DNA of 38,985 nucleotides from CAZDKO01 sp964506075 [NCBI: uncultured bacterium] (GCA_964506075.1 CAZDKO010000001.1:93688-132672), one strand, 5' to 3'. Shown: positions 1 to 8,204, numbered from the stretch's first letter. Numbers and translations are program-made. Notes: generated from the letters alone by a model not told the origin.

Positions 1-2
1 AT

Positions 3-1157
3 TTTCAATTTGCGGAACGATTAAGAAAACTACCTCCTTATCTTTTTGCCGAGATTGACCGGATGAAACAGGAGGTTAAGAAAAAGGGGATGGATATAAT
101 TGATTTAGGGATAGGAGACCCCGATTTACCCACTCCGGATTTTATCATTAAGAAACTCCAGGAAACGGCAGCTGATCCGGCTAACCATCGTTATCCCAGT
201 TATGCCGGTTTACTCCAATTCAGGGAGTCGGTAGCCAGATGGTATAAAAAGAGATTTAACGTGGATTTAGACCCGGAAGAAGAGGTAATCTCTTTAATTG
301 GTTCCAAAGAAGGAATCGCTCACATTCCGTTAGCGTTTGTAAATAACGGCGAAGGGGTTTTAGTCCCCAGTCCGGGGTATCCCGTCTATCAGGCTTCAAC
401 CATCTTTGCCGGTGGAGAGCCGATAGAAATGCCTTTGATGGAGGAAAATAATTTCTTGCCGGATTTGAAATCTATAGATAAAAATAAACTTCCCGGACTC
501 AAACTTATGTTTATAAATTATCCCAATAATCCTACCGCTGCGGTAGCCGGTAAGGATTTTTTTAAAGAAGTGGTTGAATTTGCCAGGATTAATAATATTA
601 TTGTCTGCCACGATGCGGCTTATAGTGAAATTACTTATGATGGCTATGTAGCTCCCAGTTTTTTAGAAATTGAAGGTGCCAAGGATGTCGGCGTTGAATT
701 CCACTCTTTATCTAAAACTTTTAACATGACCGGCTGGAGAATAGGTTTTGCCGTCGGGAACAGAGAAATTATTAAAGGTCTGGCGGCTTTAAAGACTAAC
801 ATTGACTCAGGTATTTTTCAGGCCATACAACTTTCCGCTATCGAAGCCTTAAACGATTCTTCCGATGTTTTAAATAAAACGATGAAGATATACCATGAAA
901 GAAGAGATATTCTTCTTGAGGGATTAGCTTCAATAGGGTGGAAAGTTCAAAAGCCGCAGGCTACTTTTTATGTCTGGGCCGGAATACCGGAAGGTGAAAA
1001 AAGTTCAATTGAAGTAGCTAAAAAGCTTCTTCAGGAAAAAGGAATTGTCGTTACTCCCGGAGTCGGCTTCGGCCGATTCGGCGAGGGTTATTTACGTTTT
1101 GCCCTGACGGTCAGGAAGGAAAGATTGAAAGAAGCGGTGGAAAGATTAAAAGAGTAG
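3..1157 (+). CDS. dapL: LL-diaminopimelate aminotransferase, 5'-truncated by window edge
   Basis: PLP-dependent fold-type I aminotransferase that converts tetrahydrodipicolinate directly to LL-diaminopimelate for lysine and peptidoglycan. The reading frame is open from base 3, and the residues before the first internal ATG (position 63) read [17 protein letters not shown], typical of the DapL N-terminus, so the true start lies outside the window. Visible motifs, numbered from the ATG at 63: [10 protein letters not shown] near 17, NYPNNPT near 152, D184 for the pyridine nitrogen, and [11 protein letters not shown] with the Schiff-base lysine K218. MalY/aspartate aminotransferase relatives look similar, but the N-terminal motif favours DapL. 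folK starts 6 bp after the stop. Confidence 0.88.
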   Translation, partial: FQFAERLRKLPPYLFAEIDRMKQEVKKKGMDIIDLGIGDPDLPTPDFIIKKLQETAADPANHRYPSYAGLLQFRESVARWYKKRFNVDLDPEEEVISLIGSKEGIAHIPLAFVNNGEGVLVPSPGYPVYQASTIFAGGEPIEMPLMEENNFLPDLKSIDKNKLPGLKLMFINYPNNPTAAVAGKDFFKEVVEFARINNIIVCHDAAYSEITYDGYVAPSFLEIEGAKDVGVEFHSLSKTFNMTGWRIGFAVGNREIIKGLAALKTNIDSGIFQAIQLSAIEALNDSSDVLNKTMKIYHERRDILLEGLASIGWKVQKPQATFYVWAGIPEGEKSSIEVAKKLLQEKGIVVTPGVGFGRFGEGYLRFALTVRKERLKEAVERLKE

Positions 1158-1163
1158 ATAATA

Positions 1164-1661
1164 ATGAATACTGCTTACATCTCCCTGGGTTCAAATCTCG
1201 GGGATAGGGCTGAAAACATAAAGAAAGCGATTGAAATCCTTAAAGCCGAAGAAAAGATTAAAGTTAAAAAAGAATCTTCAATTTATGAGACAGAACCAAT
1301 CGGAGGCCCTTTACAGGGTTTTTTTCTGAATAAGGTGATTGAAATAGAAACAAGTTTCACCCCCCTTCATTTAATTAATTTTTTAAAAGAAACCGAAAAA
1401 AAATTAGGGAGGGAAAAGCGGGAAAAGTGGGGTCCTCGTTTTATTGACCTGGATATTTTGTTTTTTAACGATTTGATTTTAAAGGATGTTGACTTAGAGA
1501 TTCCGCATCCGCGGCTTACCGAGAGAAAATTTGTTTTAGTACCGTTGGCTGAAATTAGCCCGGAACTTTGTTATCCGGGGTCAGGAAAGAAAATAAAAAA
1601 AATATTAGAAGAGAGGAAAGATAACCAGACGGTTACTCTGTATGTTCACAGAGAAAATTAA
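1164..1661 (+). CDS. folK: 2-amino-4-hydroxy-6-hydroxymethyldihydropteridine pyrophosphokinase
   Basis: Transfers pyrophosphate from ATP to 6-hydroxymethyl-dihydropterin, the step before dihydropteroate synthase in folate synthesis. The 165-residue protein begins with the family signature YISLGSNLGDR and carries the ATP/Mg-binding block GPRFIDLDILFF near residues 90-105, followed by IPHPRLTERKFVLVPL. Full length for a stand-alone HPPK. The other folate genes, folE and folP, are about 32 kb downstream and folB is not in the window. It overlaps or nearly touches the nucleoside kinase that follows, which suggests one transcript with dapL. Confidence 0.93.
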   Translation: MNTAYISLGSNLGDRAENIKKAIEILKAEEKIKVKKESSIYETEPIGGPLQGFFLNKVIEIETSFTPLHLINFLKETEKKLGREKREKWGPRFIDLDILFFNDLILKDVDLEIPHPRLTERKFVLVPLAEISPELCYPGSGKKIKKILEERKDNQTVTLYVHREN

Positions 1662-1665
1662 TGGG

Positions 1666-2304
1666 ATGGATAAAGAAAATCGTTATATCGTGGTTGAAGG
1701 GCCGATTGGCATCGGTAAAACCAGTTTAGCCAAAATTTTAAGTGAAGAACTTGATTTGAAACTGGTACTGGAGGAAGTGGAAGACAACCCTTTCCTTAAG
1801 AAATTTTATGCCGAGCCAAGAAGGTATGCATTTGAAAATCAGATATTTTTTCTTCTTTCCCGTTTCCGGCAGCAACTGGAGCTTTCCCAGGGGGAACTTT
1901 TTAACCAGGGGGTAGTGGCTGACTATTTTTTTCAGAAGGACCGTATTTTTGCTTATTTGACCCTGGATGAAGACGAATTAAAACTTTATGAACGATTGCA
2001 GCCGATGCTGGCTACCCGGCTGGCTCAGCCGGATCTGGTTATTTATTTACAGGCAGACACAGGCGTTTTAATGGAGAGAATTAGAGAGCGGAAGCTGGAT
2101 TGTGAAAAAGGAATTGAACGTTCTTACGTTGACGAGGTCAGCCGGGCCTATAGCCGGTTTTTCTTTAATTACCAGGATTCTCCGCTTCTTATTATTAACA
2201 CCAATGAAATTGATTTTATTCATAATAAGAAGGACCTGGATGATTTAATCACCCAGATTAGCAAAATGAAATCCGGAGTGAGATTTTACAGCCGGACGAA
2301 GTAA
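1666..2304 (+). CDS. deoxynucleoside kinase (dNK/deoxyadenosine-deoxyguanosine kinase family)
   Basis: Phosphorylates deoxynucleosides for salvage. The P-loop GPIGIGKTSLAK lies close to the N-terminus, followed by an E-rich substrate loop (LEEVEDNPFLKKFY), the FLLSRFRQQ segment, a DYFFQKDRIFA motif (the D-R-x family signature region) and a lid RIRERKLDCEKGIERSY. These are characteristic of the dNK family rather than thymidylate kinases. An upstream in-frame ATG at 1642 would overlap folK by 20 bp and has no ribosome binding site. I prefer the ATG at 1666, 4 bp after the folK stop. The folK-dNK-panB order recurs in several deep-branching bacteria as far as I know. Its stop codon is immediately followed by repeat element R1. 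Confidence 0.85.
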   Translation: MDKENRYIVVEGPIGIGKTSLAKILSEELDLKLVLEEVEDNPFLKKFYAEPRRYAFENQIFFLLSRFRQQLELSQGELFNQGVVADYFFQKDRIFAYLTLDEDELKLYERLQPMLATRLAQPDLVIYLQADTGVLMERIRERKLDCEKGIERSYVDEVSRAYSRFFFNYQDSPLLIINTNEIDFIHNKKDLDDLITQISKMKSGVRFYSRTK

Positions 2305-2317
2305 GAATTAAGGAGTA

Positions 2318-2457
2318 AGAATTAAGGATTAAGAAGTAAGTAAAAGAATTACTTAATTCTTAGAGTGAGCGGAGCGAAACGAAACGTCTTAACTCTTAAT
2401 CCTGTAAGAAACTTAATCCTTAGAGCGAACGCAGTGAGCGTCTTAATCCTTAATTCT
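2318..2457 (+). repeat. Repeat element R1 (MITE-like, 16-bp terminal inverted repeats)
   Basis: A 140-bp element with perfect 16-bp terminal inverted repeats, AGAATTAAGGATTAAG at 2318-2333 and its complement at 2442-2457. Between them are two tandem modules, each running from CTTAATYCTTAGAG to CGTCTTAA around a GC-richer core (for example GCGAACGCAGTGAGCG at 2424-2439). A third, partial GAATTAAGGA copy sits at 2305-2314 next to the stop codon of the kinase gene. The whole can fold into one long hairpin. No clear target-site duplication is visible. R2 is a near-identical inverted copy. Confidence 0.85.
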
Positions 2458-2479
2458 AAAGTTTATTATGAGGTATGGG

Positions 2480-3283
2480 ATGGAGCAGAAAAAAATAACC
2501 ACGGTCAGTCTCCGAGATAAAAAAGAAAAGGGAGAAAAAATTGTCGCCCTCACTGCTTATGACTATGTGACGGCTAAAATTCTGAATACCGTCGGAGTGG
2601 ATTTGATTTTAGTCGGTGATACTTTAGGAATGGTTGTTTTAGGTTATGAGAATACTATCCCCGTATCTATGGAAGAAATGATACATCATACCAAAGCGGT
2701 TAAAAGAGGAAATAAGTTTGCCCTGCTTGTTGGCGATATGCCTTTTATGAGCTATCAGGAGAGTATCCCGGTGGCGATACGAAATGCGGGCCGGTTCATC
2801 AAGGAGGGTGGTGCCGAAGCGGTAAAATTAGAAGGGGGAAAAGAAGTTGCCGATAAAGTTAAAGCCCTGGTTGATATAGGGATTCCGGTTCTGGGACATA
2901 TCGGATTAACTCCACAGTCTGTTTATAAAATGGGCGGGTATAAAGTTCAGGGGAAAGAAACCGGCCAGGCTAAAAAAATATTGGAGGATGCAAAAATTAT
3001 CCAGGAGGCCGGTGCTTTTGCGGTTGTCCTTGAATGTGTGCCTAAAGAACTGGCCAAAAAGATTACGGAAAAACTTTCTATCCCCACTATAGGTATTGGT
3101 GCCGGTCCTTTTTGCGACGGACAAATTTTAGTTTCCCACGATTTATTGGGCTTATTTGGCGAATTTAAGCCGAGATTTGTCAGGCAATACGCCAATTTAA
3201 GCGAAACTATGTTTCAGGCTTTTAAGGGATTTTGCCAGGACGTTAAAGAAAAGAATTTTCCTAAAGAAGGAGAAAGTTTTTAA
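2480..3283 (+). CDS. panB: 3-methyl-2-oxobutanoate hydroxymethyltransferase
   Basis: Ketopantoate hydroxymethyltransferase, the first committed step of pantothenate/CoA synthesis: adds a hydroxymethyl group from methylene-THF to ketoisovalerate. Family motifs are KIVALTAYDYVTAKI, VGDTLGMVVLGYE (Mg-binding Asp), VGDMPFMSY, GAEAVKLEGG, GHIGLTPQ and ECVPKELAKKIT, in the usual order for a decameric TIM-barrel PanB. The start is set at ATG 2480, which has GAGG at 2470-2473 six bases upstream. The in-frame ATG at 2468 lacks a binding site. It lies just downstream of R1. panC follows after two unrelated small genes. Confidence 0.95.
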   Translation: MEQKKITTVSLRDKKEKGEKIVALTAYDYVTAKILNTVGVDLILVGDTLGMVVLGYENTIPVSMEEMIHHTKAVKRGNKFALLVGDMPFMSYQESIPVAIRNAGRFIKEGGAEAVKLEGGKEVADKVKALVDIGIPVLGHIGLTPQSVYKMGGYKVQGKETGQAKKILEDAKIIQEAGAFAVVLECVPKELAKKITEKLSIPTIGIGAGPFCDGQILVSHDLLGLFGEFKPRFVRQYANLSETMFQAFKGFCQDVKEKNFPKEGESF

Positions 3284-3304
3284 ATTTTACGGGTGGGTAT
3301 TCTA

Positions 3305-3328
3305 ATTGTTTGTGGAACCATAAACAAT
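3305..3328. promoter_or_regulatory. 11-bp dyad between panB and the membrane-protein gene
   Basis: ATTGTTTGTGG (3305-3315) and CCATAAACAAT (3318-3328) form an inverted repeat with a two-base spacer and one G-T wobble. It is followed by AAAATAAAT, not a T run, so it is not an obvious intrinsic terminator. It could be an operator or an RNA hairpin. The strong ribosome binding site AAAGGAGG of the next gene is about 25 bp downstream. Confidence 0.45.
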
Positions 3329-3365
3329 AAAATAAATATGGGCAGTAACCATAAAAGGAGGAAAA

Positions 3366-3956
3366 ATGGAAAATAAGAATAACGCCGTATTATGTTCGGC
3401 AGCAAAATCTCCTTTTGTTCATACTCTTGCCTGGGCAGCTATATTTATAACCGGTTTCACTACTTTTCTATCTTTGGTGCAGAATGTTATCGTTTCTTTT
3501 TTATCTCCGGTAATTGAAATGCAGAGAGTTTTCATCATCGCTCCGGAGATGCAAAAATTTATGCCGTCACTGGTCAGGTTCATCTTTATCAACATAAGAC
3601 TTATATTCTTTGGCTATCTGGTTTTTTCCACGCTGATGTTTATTTTTTCCATCGGCTTATTGAAGCGTAAAAACTGGGCCCGGATACTTTTTATCTGCGG
3701 ATTATTTATATCAATTTTCTCCAGTATATTTTGCGTATTTTTCCAGGGAGCGATAATGAATACTTTGGTACCGATATTCCCGCTCGGATATACAGAGCTG
3801 GTGGAATTATCCAGCTTTTCTTTAATATTCGTGTTTCTTCGAATTGTTTCCGCTCTCCTGGTGATTTTTTTAGTTATCCTTTATGGGTGGATAATTAAAA
3901 AATTAGTTTCAGCAGACGTTAAACGAGAATTTATCCATAAAGACGTTCCCCGATAA
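3366..3956 (+). CDS. unrecognised four-helix integral membrane protein
   Basis: I do not recognise a family. The 196-residue protein has a short N-terminal cytoplasmic tail and four hydrophobic segments at about 20-47, 70-99, 105-128 and 150-178, with a basic loop LLKRKNWAR between helices 2 and 3 and a charged C-terminal tail. The KRKNWAR loop after a helix resembles generic DUF-type small membrane proteins. A very strong Shine-Dalgarno, AAAGGAGG at 3354-3361, precedes the ATG. It sits between panB and panC with a secreted TPR protein downstream. Nothing in the sequence shows a role in pantothenate metabolism; transport or envelope function is only a guess. Confidence 0.7.
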   Translation: MENKNNAVLCSAAKSPFVHTLAWAAIFITGFTTFLSLVQNVIVSFLSPVIEMQRVFIIAPEMQKFMPSLVRFIFINIRLIFFGYLVFSTLMFIFSIGLLKRKNWARILFICGLFISIFSSIFCVFFQGAIMNTLVPIFPLGYTELVELSSFSLIFVFLRIVSALLVIFLVILYGWIIKKLVSADVKREFIHKDVPR

Positions 3957-3959
3957 AAT

Positions 3960-3990
3960 TGATAAATAAATCCCAAGGGCATATTTATCA
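3960..3990. promoter_or_regulatory. 9-bp dyad upstream of the TPR gene
   Basis: TGATAAATA (3960-3968) and TATTTATCA (3982-3990) form a perfect inverted repeat. An inner CCC-AA-GGG stem lies at 3972-3979. The dyad ends directly at the AGGAGA ribosome binding site of the TPR gene, so it could be an operator or a translation-controlling hairpin. No -35/-10 pair was clear. Confidence 0.4.
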
Positions 3991-4002
3991 GGAGAAACAA
4001 AG

Positions 4003-4569
4003 ATGAAAACAATGAAAAATTGCGTTTTAATGATAACTATATTTCTATTATTCGTTTTTCCGGTTTTTGCTGAAGAAGGAGTTTTAGAAGATTTAAATGC
4101 CGCTTTTACCAAACTTTACGAGCAAGGCAAATACTCTGCGGCGGTCAAGGTAGGAAATATTATTCTGGAATTAACCGAAGAAACGTTTGGCCCGGAGGAT
4201 CTGAAAGTTATTTCACCGCTTACTAACCTGGCCATGGCTTACAAACTGCAGGGTGAATATGAGGAAGCAGAAAAGCTTGTTAATCGGGTTTTATTGATAC
4301 AGGAGAAAAATTTAGGGGCGGCTCATCCGGAAGTAGCGAGTTCTCTTAATAGTCTGGCAGAGATATACCGCTCTCAGGGGCGATACGCTGAAGTTGGCCC
4401 GCTTTACGAAAAGGCGCTGGCCATTGTTAAGAAAACCCTGGGCAAAGACAATTCTTATGTAGCGACTCTTTTAGAAAATACGGCCAGTTTTTATAATGAA
4501 ATTGGAGAATCCAAAAAGGCAGAAGTGCTGATAAAACAGGCCGAAAAAATCCGGTCTAAAAAGAGATAG
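4003..4569 (+). CDS. secreted tetratricopeptide-repeat protein
   Basis: The first ~23 residues form a signal peptide: basic start MKTMKNC, hydrophobic core to residue 22, and a VFA-EE cleavage site. The mature part consists almost entirely of kinesin-light-chain-type TPRs. Three units begin near residues 69, 111 and 153 at an exact 42-residue spacing (for example LTNLAMAYKLQGEYEEAEKL, LNSLAEIYRSQGRYAEV), with a more divergent unit before them near 27-62. The expected role is protein-protein scaffolding outside the cytoplasm. AGGAG precedes the ATG. panC begins 12 bp after the stop, so the two are probably co-transcribed. Confidence 0.82.
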   Translation: MKTMKNCVLMITIFLLFVFPVFAEEGVLEDLNAAFTKLYEQGKYSAAVKVGNIILELTEETFGPEDLKVISPLTNLAMAYKLQGEYEEAEKLVNRVLLIQEKNLGAAHPEVASSLNSLAEIYRSQGRYAEVGPLYEKALAIVKKTLGKDNSYVATLLENTASFYNEIGESKKAEVLIKQAEKIRSKKR

Positions 4570-4581
4570 ACTGATAGATAT

Positions 4582-5421
4582 ATGAAAATTGTAAAAAAAA
4601 TAAAAGAGGTAAGGGAAATAATTACCTCGGTAAAAAAAAAGGGTAAAATAATCGGTTTCGTTCCTACTATGGGGGCACTGCACCAGGGGCATCTTTCCTT
4701 GATGCGGGCGGCCAGAAAAAAATGTGGTTATGTAGTAATCAGTATTTTTGTTAACCCTACTCAATTCGGTCCCCGGGAAGATTACCGCCGTTATCCCCGT
4801 AATTTAGCGCGTGATTTAAAGTTAATCCGGGAGGCGCAGGTTGATTTGGTTTTTACCCCGGCAGTTTCAGAGATGTATCCGGACGAACAGCTTACCTGGG
4901 TGGAAGTAAAAAAAATGCAGGACGGTCTTTGCGGTCGTTCTCGACCGGGTCATTTTCAGGGTGTAGCTACGGTGGTGGCAAAGCTCTTTAATATAGTCCA
5001 GCCGGATACGGCTTTTTTGGGAGAAAAGGATTTTCAACAGGCACAGATTATCAAAAGGATGGTCAAAGATTTAAATATGAATATAAAAATAGAAGCTCTT
5101 CCGACCATCCGGGAAAAAGATGGGCTGGCGATGAGTTCAAGAAATAATTATCTAAATCCCAAAGAAAGAGAAGCGGCCGCCGTTCTTCATAAATCATTAA
5201 AAATGGCTGTGGGTTTAGTTGAAGACGGAGAGAAAAAGTCCGGTAAAATCATTCAAAAAATGCGGGGCGTAATTAACCAAGAACCTTTAGCTAAAATTGA
5301 TTACATTCAAATAGTAGAGCCGGAAAATTTAAGGCCGGTTAAAACAATTCAAAAAGAAGCTTTAATTGCTTTAGCGGTGTGGATTGGTAAAACCAGGTTG
5401 ATAGATAATATAAGAATATAA
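4582..5421 (+). CDS. panC: pantothenate synthetase (pantoate--beta-alanine ligase)
   Basis: Joins pantoate and beta-alanine through a pantoyl-adenylate. It is a class-I aminoacyl-tRNA-synthetase-like nucleotidyltransferase. The HIGH-like motif is in FVPTMGALHQGHLSL at residues 27-40, with IFVNPTQFGPREDYRRYPR next, GEKDFQQ in the middle and the KMSKS-like stretch MSSRNNYL near residue 180. At 279 residues it is full length. It completes the pantothenate route with panB upstream and panD 190 bp downstream across repeat R2. Confidence 0.96.
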   Translation: MKIVKKIKEVREIITSVKKKGKIIGFVPTMGALHQGHLSLMRAARKKCGYVVISIFVNPTQFGPREDYRRYPRNLARDLKLIREAQVDLVFTPAVSEMYPDEQLTWVEVKKMQDGLCGRSRPGHFQGVATVVAKLFNIVQPDTAFLGEKDFQQAQIIKRMVKDLNMNIKIEALPTIREKDGLAMSSRNNYLNPKEREAAAVLHKSLKMAVGLVEDGEKKSGKIIQKMRGVINQEPLAKIDYIQIVEPENLRPVKTIQKEALIALAVWIGKTRLIDNIRI

Positions 5422-5422
5422 T

Positions 5423-5557
5423 AGAATTAAGGATTAAGACGCTCACTGCGTTCGTTCTAAGAATTAAGTTTCTTACAGGATTAAGAATTAAGACGTTTCG
5501 CTCCGCTCACTCTAATAATTAAGTAATTCTTTTACTTACTTCTTAATCCTGAATTCT
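5423..5557 (-). repeat. Repeat element R2 (inverted near-copy of R1)
   Basis: This begins two bases after the panC stop with AGAATTAAGGATTAAG and ends with its complement (one mismatch) at 5542-5557. Read on the minus strand it matches R1. By hand alignment I count about five substitutions and one 5-bp indel (a GTTTC duplication present in R1) over roughly 140 bp. Further degraded repeat words continue to about 5576, just before panD. R1 and R2 therefore bracket the panB-panC block as inverted repeats. Confidence 0.85.
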
Positions 5558-5613
5558 TACTACTTAGTTCTTAATTCGTTAAATTAAACGGTTTATCTTA
5601 GAGGAGATAATTC

Positions 5614-5970
5614 ATGCAAAGAATAATGTGTAAGTCTAAAATTCACCGGGTTACGGTTACCGAATCTAATTTAAATTATACCGGGAGCATCACTATTGAC
5701 AGGACCCTGATGGCTGCTGCTAACATCCTGCCTTACGAAAAAGTTCAGGTGGTTAATGTAAATAATGGGTTTCGTTTTGAAACCTATGTTATCCCGGGAG
5801 AGGAAGATTCGGGCGCCGTTTGTTTAAACGGCGGTGCCGCCCGTTGGGGTATAGTGGGAGACCAATTGATAATTATTTCCTATTGTATCCTTGAAGAAAA
5901 GGATATACCGGGTTTTTCTCCCAGGTTAATCTTTGTGGATAAAAACAATAAAATGAAGGGCAAGAAATGA
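5614..5970 (+). CDS. panD: aspartate 1-decarboxylase (pyruvoyl enzyme)
   Basis: Makes beta-alanine from L-aspartate for PanC. The 118-residue proenzyme has the self-cleavage site Gly24-Ser25 in NYTGSITID, which generates the pyruvoyl cofactor, with K9 in place near the N-terminus, [11 protein letters not shown] and the conserved GAAARWG-like block here read as [18 protein letters not shown]. An AGAGGAGA binding site lies about 6 bases before the ATG. Its stop overlaps the nadA start by 4 bp (ATGA), so the two are translationally coupled. Confidence 0.96.
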   Translation: MQRIMCKSKIHRVTVTESNLNYTGSITIDRTLMAAANILPYEKVQVVNVNNGFRFETYVIPGEEDSGAVCLNGGAARWGIVGDQLIIISYCILEEKDIPGFSPRLIFVDKNNKMKGKK

Positions 5971-6884
5971 TCACTCAGAAAGAAAATAAAAAAATTAAGC
6001 TTATTGAAGAGTTAAAGAAACAAAAAAAAGCGGTAATTATTGCGCACAATTACCAGCCGGATATAATTCAGGAGATTGCCGATATTACCGGGGATTCTCT
6101 GGAATTGAGCCGTAAAGCTTCGGCCACTAAAGCCGAAACGATTGTTTTTTGCGGGGTAAGATTTATGGCTGAGACAGCCGCTATTCTTTCCCCGGATAAA
6201 ATGGTTCTGCTCCCCGTATTAGAGGCAGATTGTCCTCTGGCCCAGATGATTACAGTTGATAAATTAAAGGATTTAAAGAGAGAACACCCTCAGGCCGGGG
6301 TGGTCGCTTACGTAAATTCGGCGGCTGAGATAAAAGCCGAGAGTGATATCTGCTGCACCTCCTCAAATGCGGTCAAGGTGGTCAATGCTCTTCCGCAAAA
6401 AGAAATAATTTTTGTTCCTGATAAAAATTTAGGGCGGTATGTTTCGGCTTATACACCTAAAAAGGTTATCCTCTGGAAAGGATTTTGCCCCACGCATGCA
6501 TTGGTAAAAGCCGAAGAAATTTTAAAAGTGAAAAAAGAACATCCTCAGGCAGAGTTTATCGCTCATCCTGAATGTGTGCCCGAAGTTCTGGCTTTGGCCG
6601 ATTATGTTTGTAGTACCGCGGGAATGTTTAAATATGCGCGCGAGACAAAAGTCAAAGAGTTAATAATCGGAACTGAAGAAGGAATGCTTTACCGCCTGCG
6701 GAAAGAAAATCCGGGGAAGAAATTTTATCTGGCTTCCCCGACCCTGGTCTGCCCTAACATGAAACTGATTACCCTGGATAAAATTATAGAATCAATGCAG
6801 AAAAATAAACACCGGATAAAGGTTAAAGAATCGGTTCGTAAACCGGCCTATAGAGCCATTCAACGGATGCTGGAGGTAACTTAA
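5967..6884 (+). CDS. nadA: quinolinate synthase A
   Basis: Condenses iminoaspartate with dihydroxyacetone phosphate to give quinolinate for NAD synthesis. It needs an oxygen-sensitive [4Fe-4S] cluster. By alignment to the known pattern the three cluster ligands are C89 (EADCPLAQ), C174 (GFCPTHAL) and C262 (LVCPNMK). Other motifs are [38 protein letters not shown] and STAGM. At 305 residues it is the short form. Its substrate would come from nadX, whose ATG is two bases downstream; nadC is not in the window. Confidence 0.96.
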   Translation: MITQKENKKIKLIEELKKQKKAVIIAHNYQPDIIQEIADITGDSLELSRKASATKAETIVFCGVRFMAETAAILSPDKMVLLPVLEADCPLAQMITVDKLKDLKREHPQAGVVAYVNSAAEIKAESDICCTSSNAVKVVNALPQKEIIFVPDKNLGRYVSAYTPKKVILWKGFCPTHALVKAEEILKVKKEHPQAEFIAHPECVPEVLALADYVCSTAGMFKYARETKVKELIIGTEEGMLYRLRKENPGKKFYLASPTLVCPNMKLITLDKIIESMQKNKHRIKVKESVRKPAYRAIQRMLEVT

Positions 6885-6885
6885 A

Positions 6886-7689
6886 ATGATTAAGGCGGGT
6901 CTGGTCGGCTGCGGTACTATCGGAACGGTAATTGCCGGGGCAATTGATAAAAGGGAAATTGAATTAGAATTGACTGCTGTTTACGATTTAGATAAAAATA
7001 AAAGCCGGAAATTAATCGCCTCCTTAAAAAATAAACCGGCGGCGGTTTCTCTGGAAGAATTGATTGACCGGGCGGATTTAGTGATTGAAGCGGCTTCGGT
7101 AAAAGCGGTTAAAGAAATAGCCGATTCTGTTTTTCGGAAAAATAAAGACCTTTTTCTGATGAGTACGGGAGGATTATTAATATATCCGGAAGTGGTTGAT
7201 TTAGCCCGGAAAAGTAAGTCAAAACTTTATCTTCCTTCCGGGGCAATTGCCGGTCTTGACGGCGTAAAAGCGGCTTCTGTCGCCGGGATAGATTCGGTAA
7301 CTTTAACGACCAGAAAGCCGCCGGCATCTTTACGCGGGGCTGACTATCTTGTAGAAAAAAACATTGATGTGGATAAAATAAATAAAGAAACCGTTATCTT
7401 TGAAGGAACGGCTAAGGAAGCGGTCAGGGCGTTTCCCCAGAATATCAACGTGGCGGCCACGCTAAGTTTTAGCGGGATTGGACCGGAGAAAACCCGGGTA
7501 CGGATTATTACCAGCCCGGAGTTTAAAGTTAACAGCCACGAGATTATTATCGAAGGTGCATTCGGAAAGATGGTTAGCCGCACGGATAATTTCCCTTCCC
7601 CGGATAATCCTAAAACGAGTTTTCTCGCTTCCCTTTCAGCCATCGCCGCTTTAAAAAATATCGTTGAGAATATAAAGATAGGAACGTGA
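6886..7689 (+). CDS. nadX: L-aspartate dehydrogenase (NAD synthesis type)
   Basis: Oxidises L-aspartate to iminoaspartate with NAD(P)+, replacing the oxygen-dependent NadB oxidase. The Rossmann motif GLVGCGTIGTVIA is at residues 5-17, EAASVKAVKE follows, then STGGLLIYPE, LYLPSGAIAGLDGVKAA, TTRKPP, the active-site region NSHEIIIEGAFG and the terminal NPKTSFLASLSAIAAL, all typical of the DUF108/NadX fold. The 267-residue length is normal. It is coupled tightly to nadA. The absence of NadB fits anaerobic life. Confidence 0.93.
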   Translation: MIKAGLVGCGTIGTVIAGAIDKREIELELTAVYDLDKNKSRKLIASLKNKPAAVSLEELIDRADLVIEAASVKAVKEIADSVFRKNKDLFLMSTGGLLIYPEVVDLARKSKSKLYLPSGAIAGLDGVKAASVAGIDSVTLTTRKPPASLRGADYLVEKNIDVDKINKETVIFEGTAKEAVRAFPQNINVAATLSFSGIGPEKTRVRIITSPEFKVNSHEIIIEGAFGKMVSRTDNFPSPDNPKTSFLASLSAIAALKNIVENIKIGT

Positions 7690-7706
7690 ATCGGCTGATA
7701 GCCGAT
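7690..7706. repeat. short hairpin at the nadX 3' end
   Basis: ATCGGCT-GAT-AGCCGAT is a perfect 7-bp inverted repeat with a 3-base loop, beginning right after the nadX stop codon. No T run follows, so it is not a classical terminator. It may slow exonucleases, or it may be the remnant of another word-type intergenic repeat. Confidence 0.45.
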
Positions 7707-7748
7707 GGCTTATGGACAATAGATAATAATAATATTAATGAGGATAAA

Positions 7749-8204
7749 ATGAAAACCGTCGGTGTCATCGGAGGCCACCGGGCTTCGGAGAAGCATTTAA
7801 AAATGGCTGAGGCAATCGGTGAAGAAATTGCTAAACTGGGGTTTGTTTTGGTTTCCGGGGGTCTTAGCGGGGTGATGGAAGCGGCCTGCCGGGGAGCGAA
7901 AAAAGCCGGAGGGCTGACTTTAGGAATTCTCCCGGGCCGGGATAGGACCGAAGCGAATAAATGCGTGGATATCCCGGTAGTAACCGGACTCGGATACGTC
8001 CGCAATGTTTTAGTGGTCATTAATTCCAATGTCATCATCGCTATTGACGGTGAATACGGGACTCTTTCGGAAATAAGTTACGCCTTAAATTATAAAGTCC
8101 CGGTTATCGGCCTGGATACCTGGGATATCAGGGGGATAATTAAAGCTAAAGACGTGCCGGACTGTTTGAGTAAATTGAAGAAAATTATCAAAAATCAGGA
8201 TTAA
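7749..8204 (+). CDS. LOG-family (TIGR00725-like) putative nucleotide-binding protein
   Basis: A member of the lysine-decarboxylase-like/LOG Rossmann superfamily. Its closer relatives include nucleoside-monophosphate phosphoribohydrolases. Motifs are VGVIGGHRASEKHL, VLVSGGLSGVMEAACRGA (a GGxxGxM pattern), LGILPGRDRTEAN, VVTGLGYVRN and DGEYGTLSEISYAL, the last corresponding to the PGGxGTxxE signature with DGEYGTLSE here. The start is placed at ATG 7749, which has GAGG five bases upstream; an open frame extends back to 7686 but adds no conserved residues. The stop codon TAA (8202-8204) lies at the edge of repeat R3. The exact substrate is unknown. Confidence 0.8.
   Translation: MKTVGVIGGHRASEKHLKMAEAIGEEIAKLGFVLVSGGLSGVMEAACRGAKKAGGLTLGILPGRDRTEANKCVDIPVVTGLGYVRNVLVVINSNVIIAIDGEYGTLSEISYALNYKVPVIGLDTWDIRGIIKAKDVPDCLSKLKKIIKNQD

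Noticed and set aside
2305-2460. R elements as a CRISPR array
   Set aside because: Repeats are inverted as well as direct, units drift, there are no uniform unique spacers and no cas genes.
3305-3328. Dyad after panB as an intrinsic terminator
   Set aside because: The stem is AT-rich and is followed by AAAATAAAT instead of a T run on the coding strand.
2305-5576. R1-R2 segment as a classical composite transposon
   Set aside because: The flanking repeats encode no transposase, no target duplication is visible and the cargo is core metabolism, so the repeat-bracketing is reported but not called a transposon.
7610-8038. 142-codon minus-strand open frame over nadX and the LOG-family gene
   Set aside because: Antisense shadow of two well-supported plus-strand genes; low-complexity translation.
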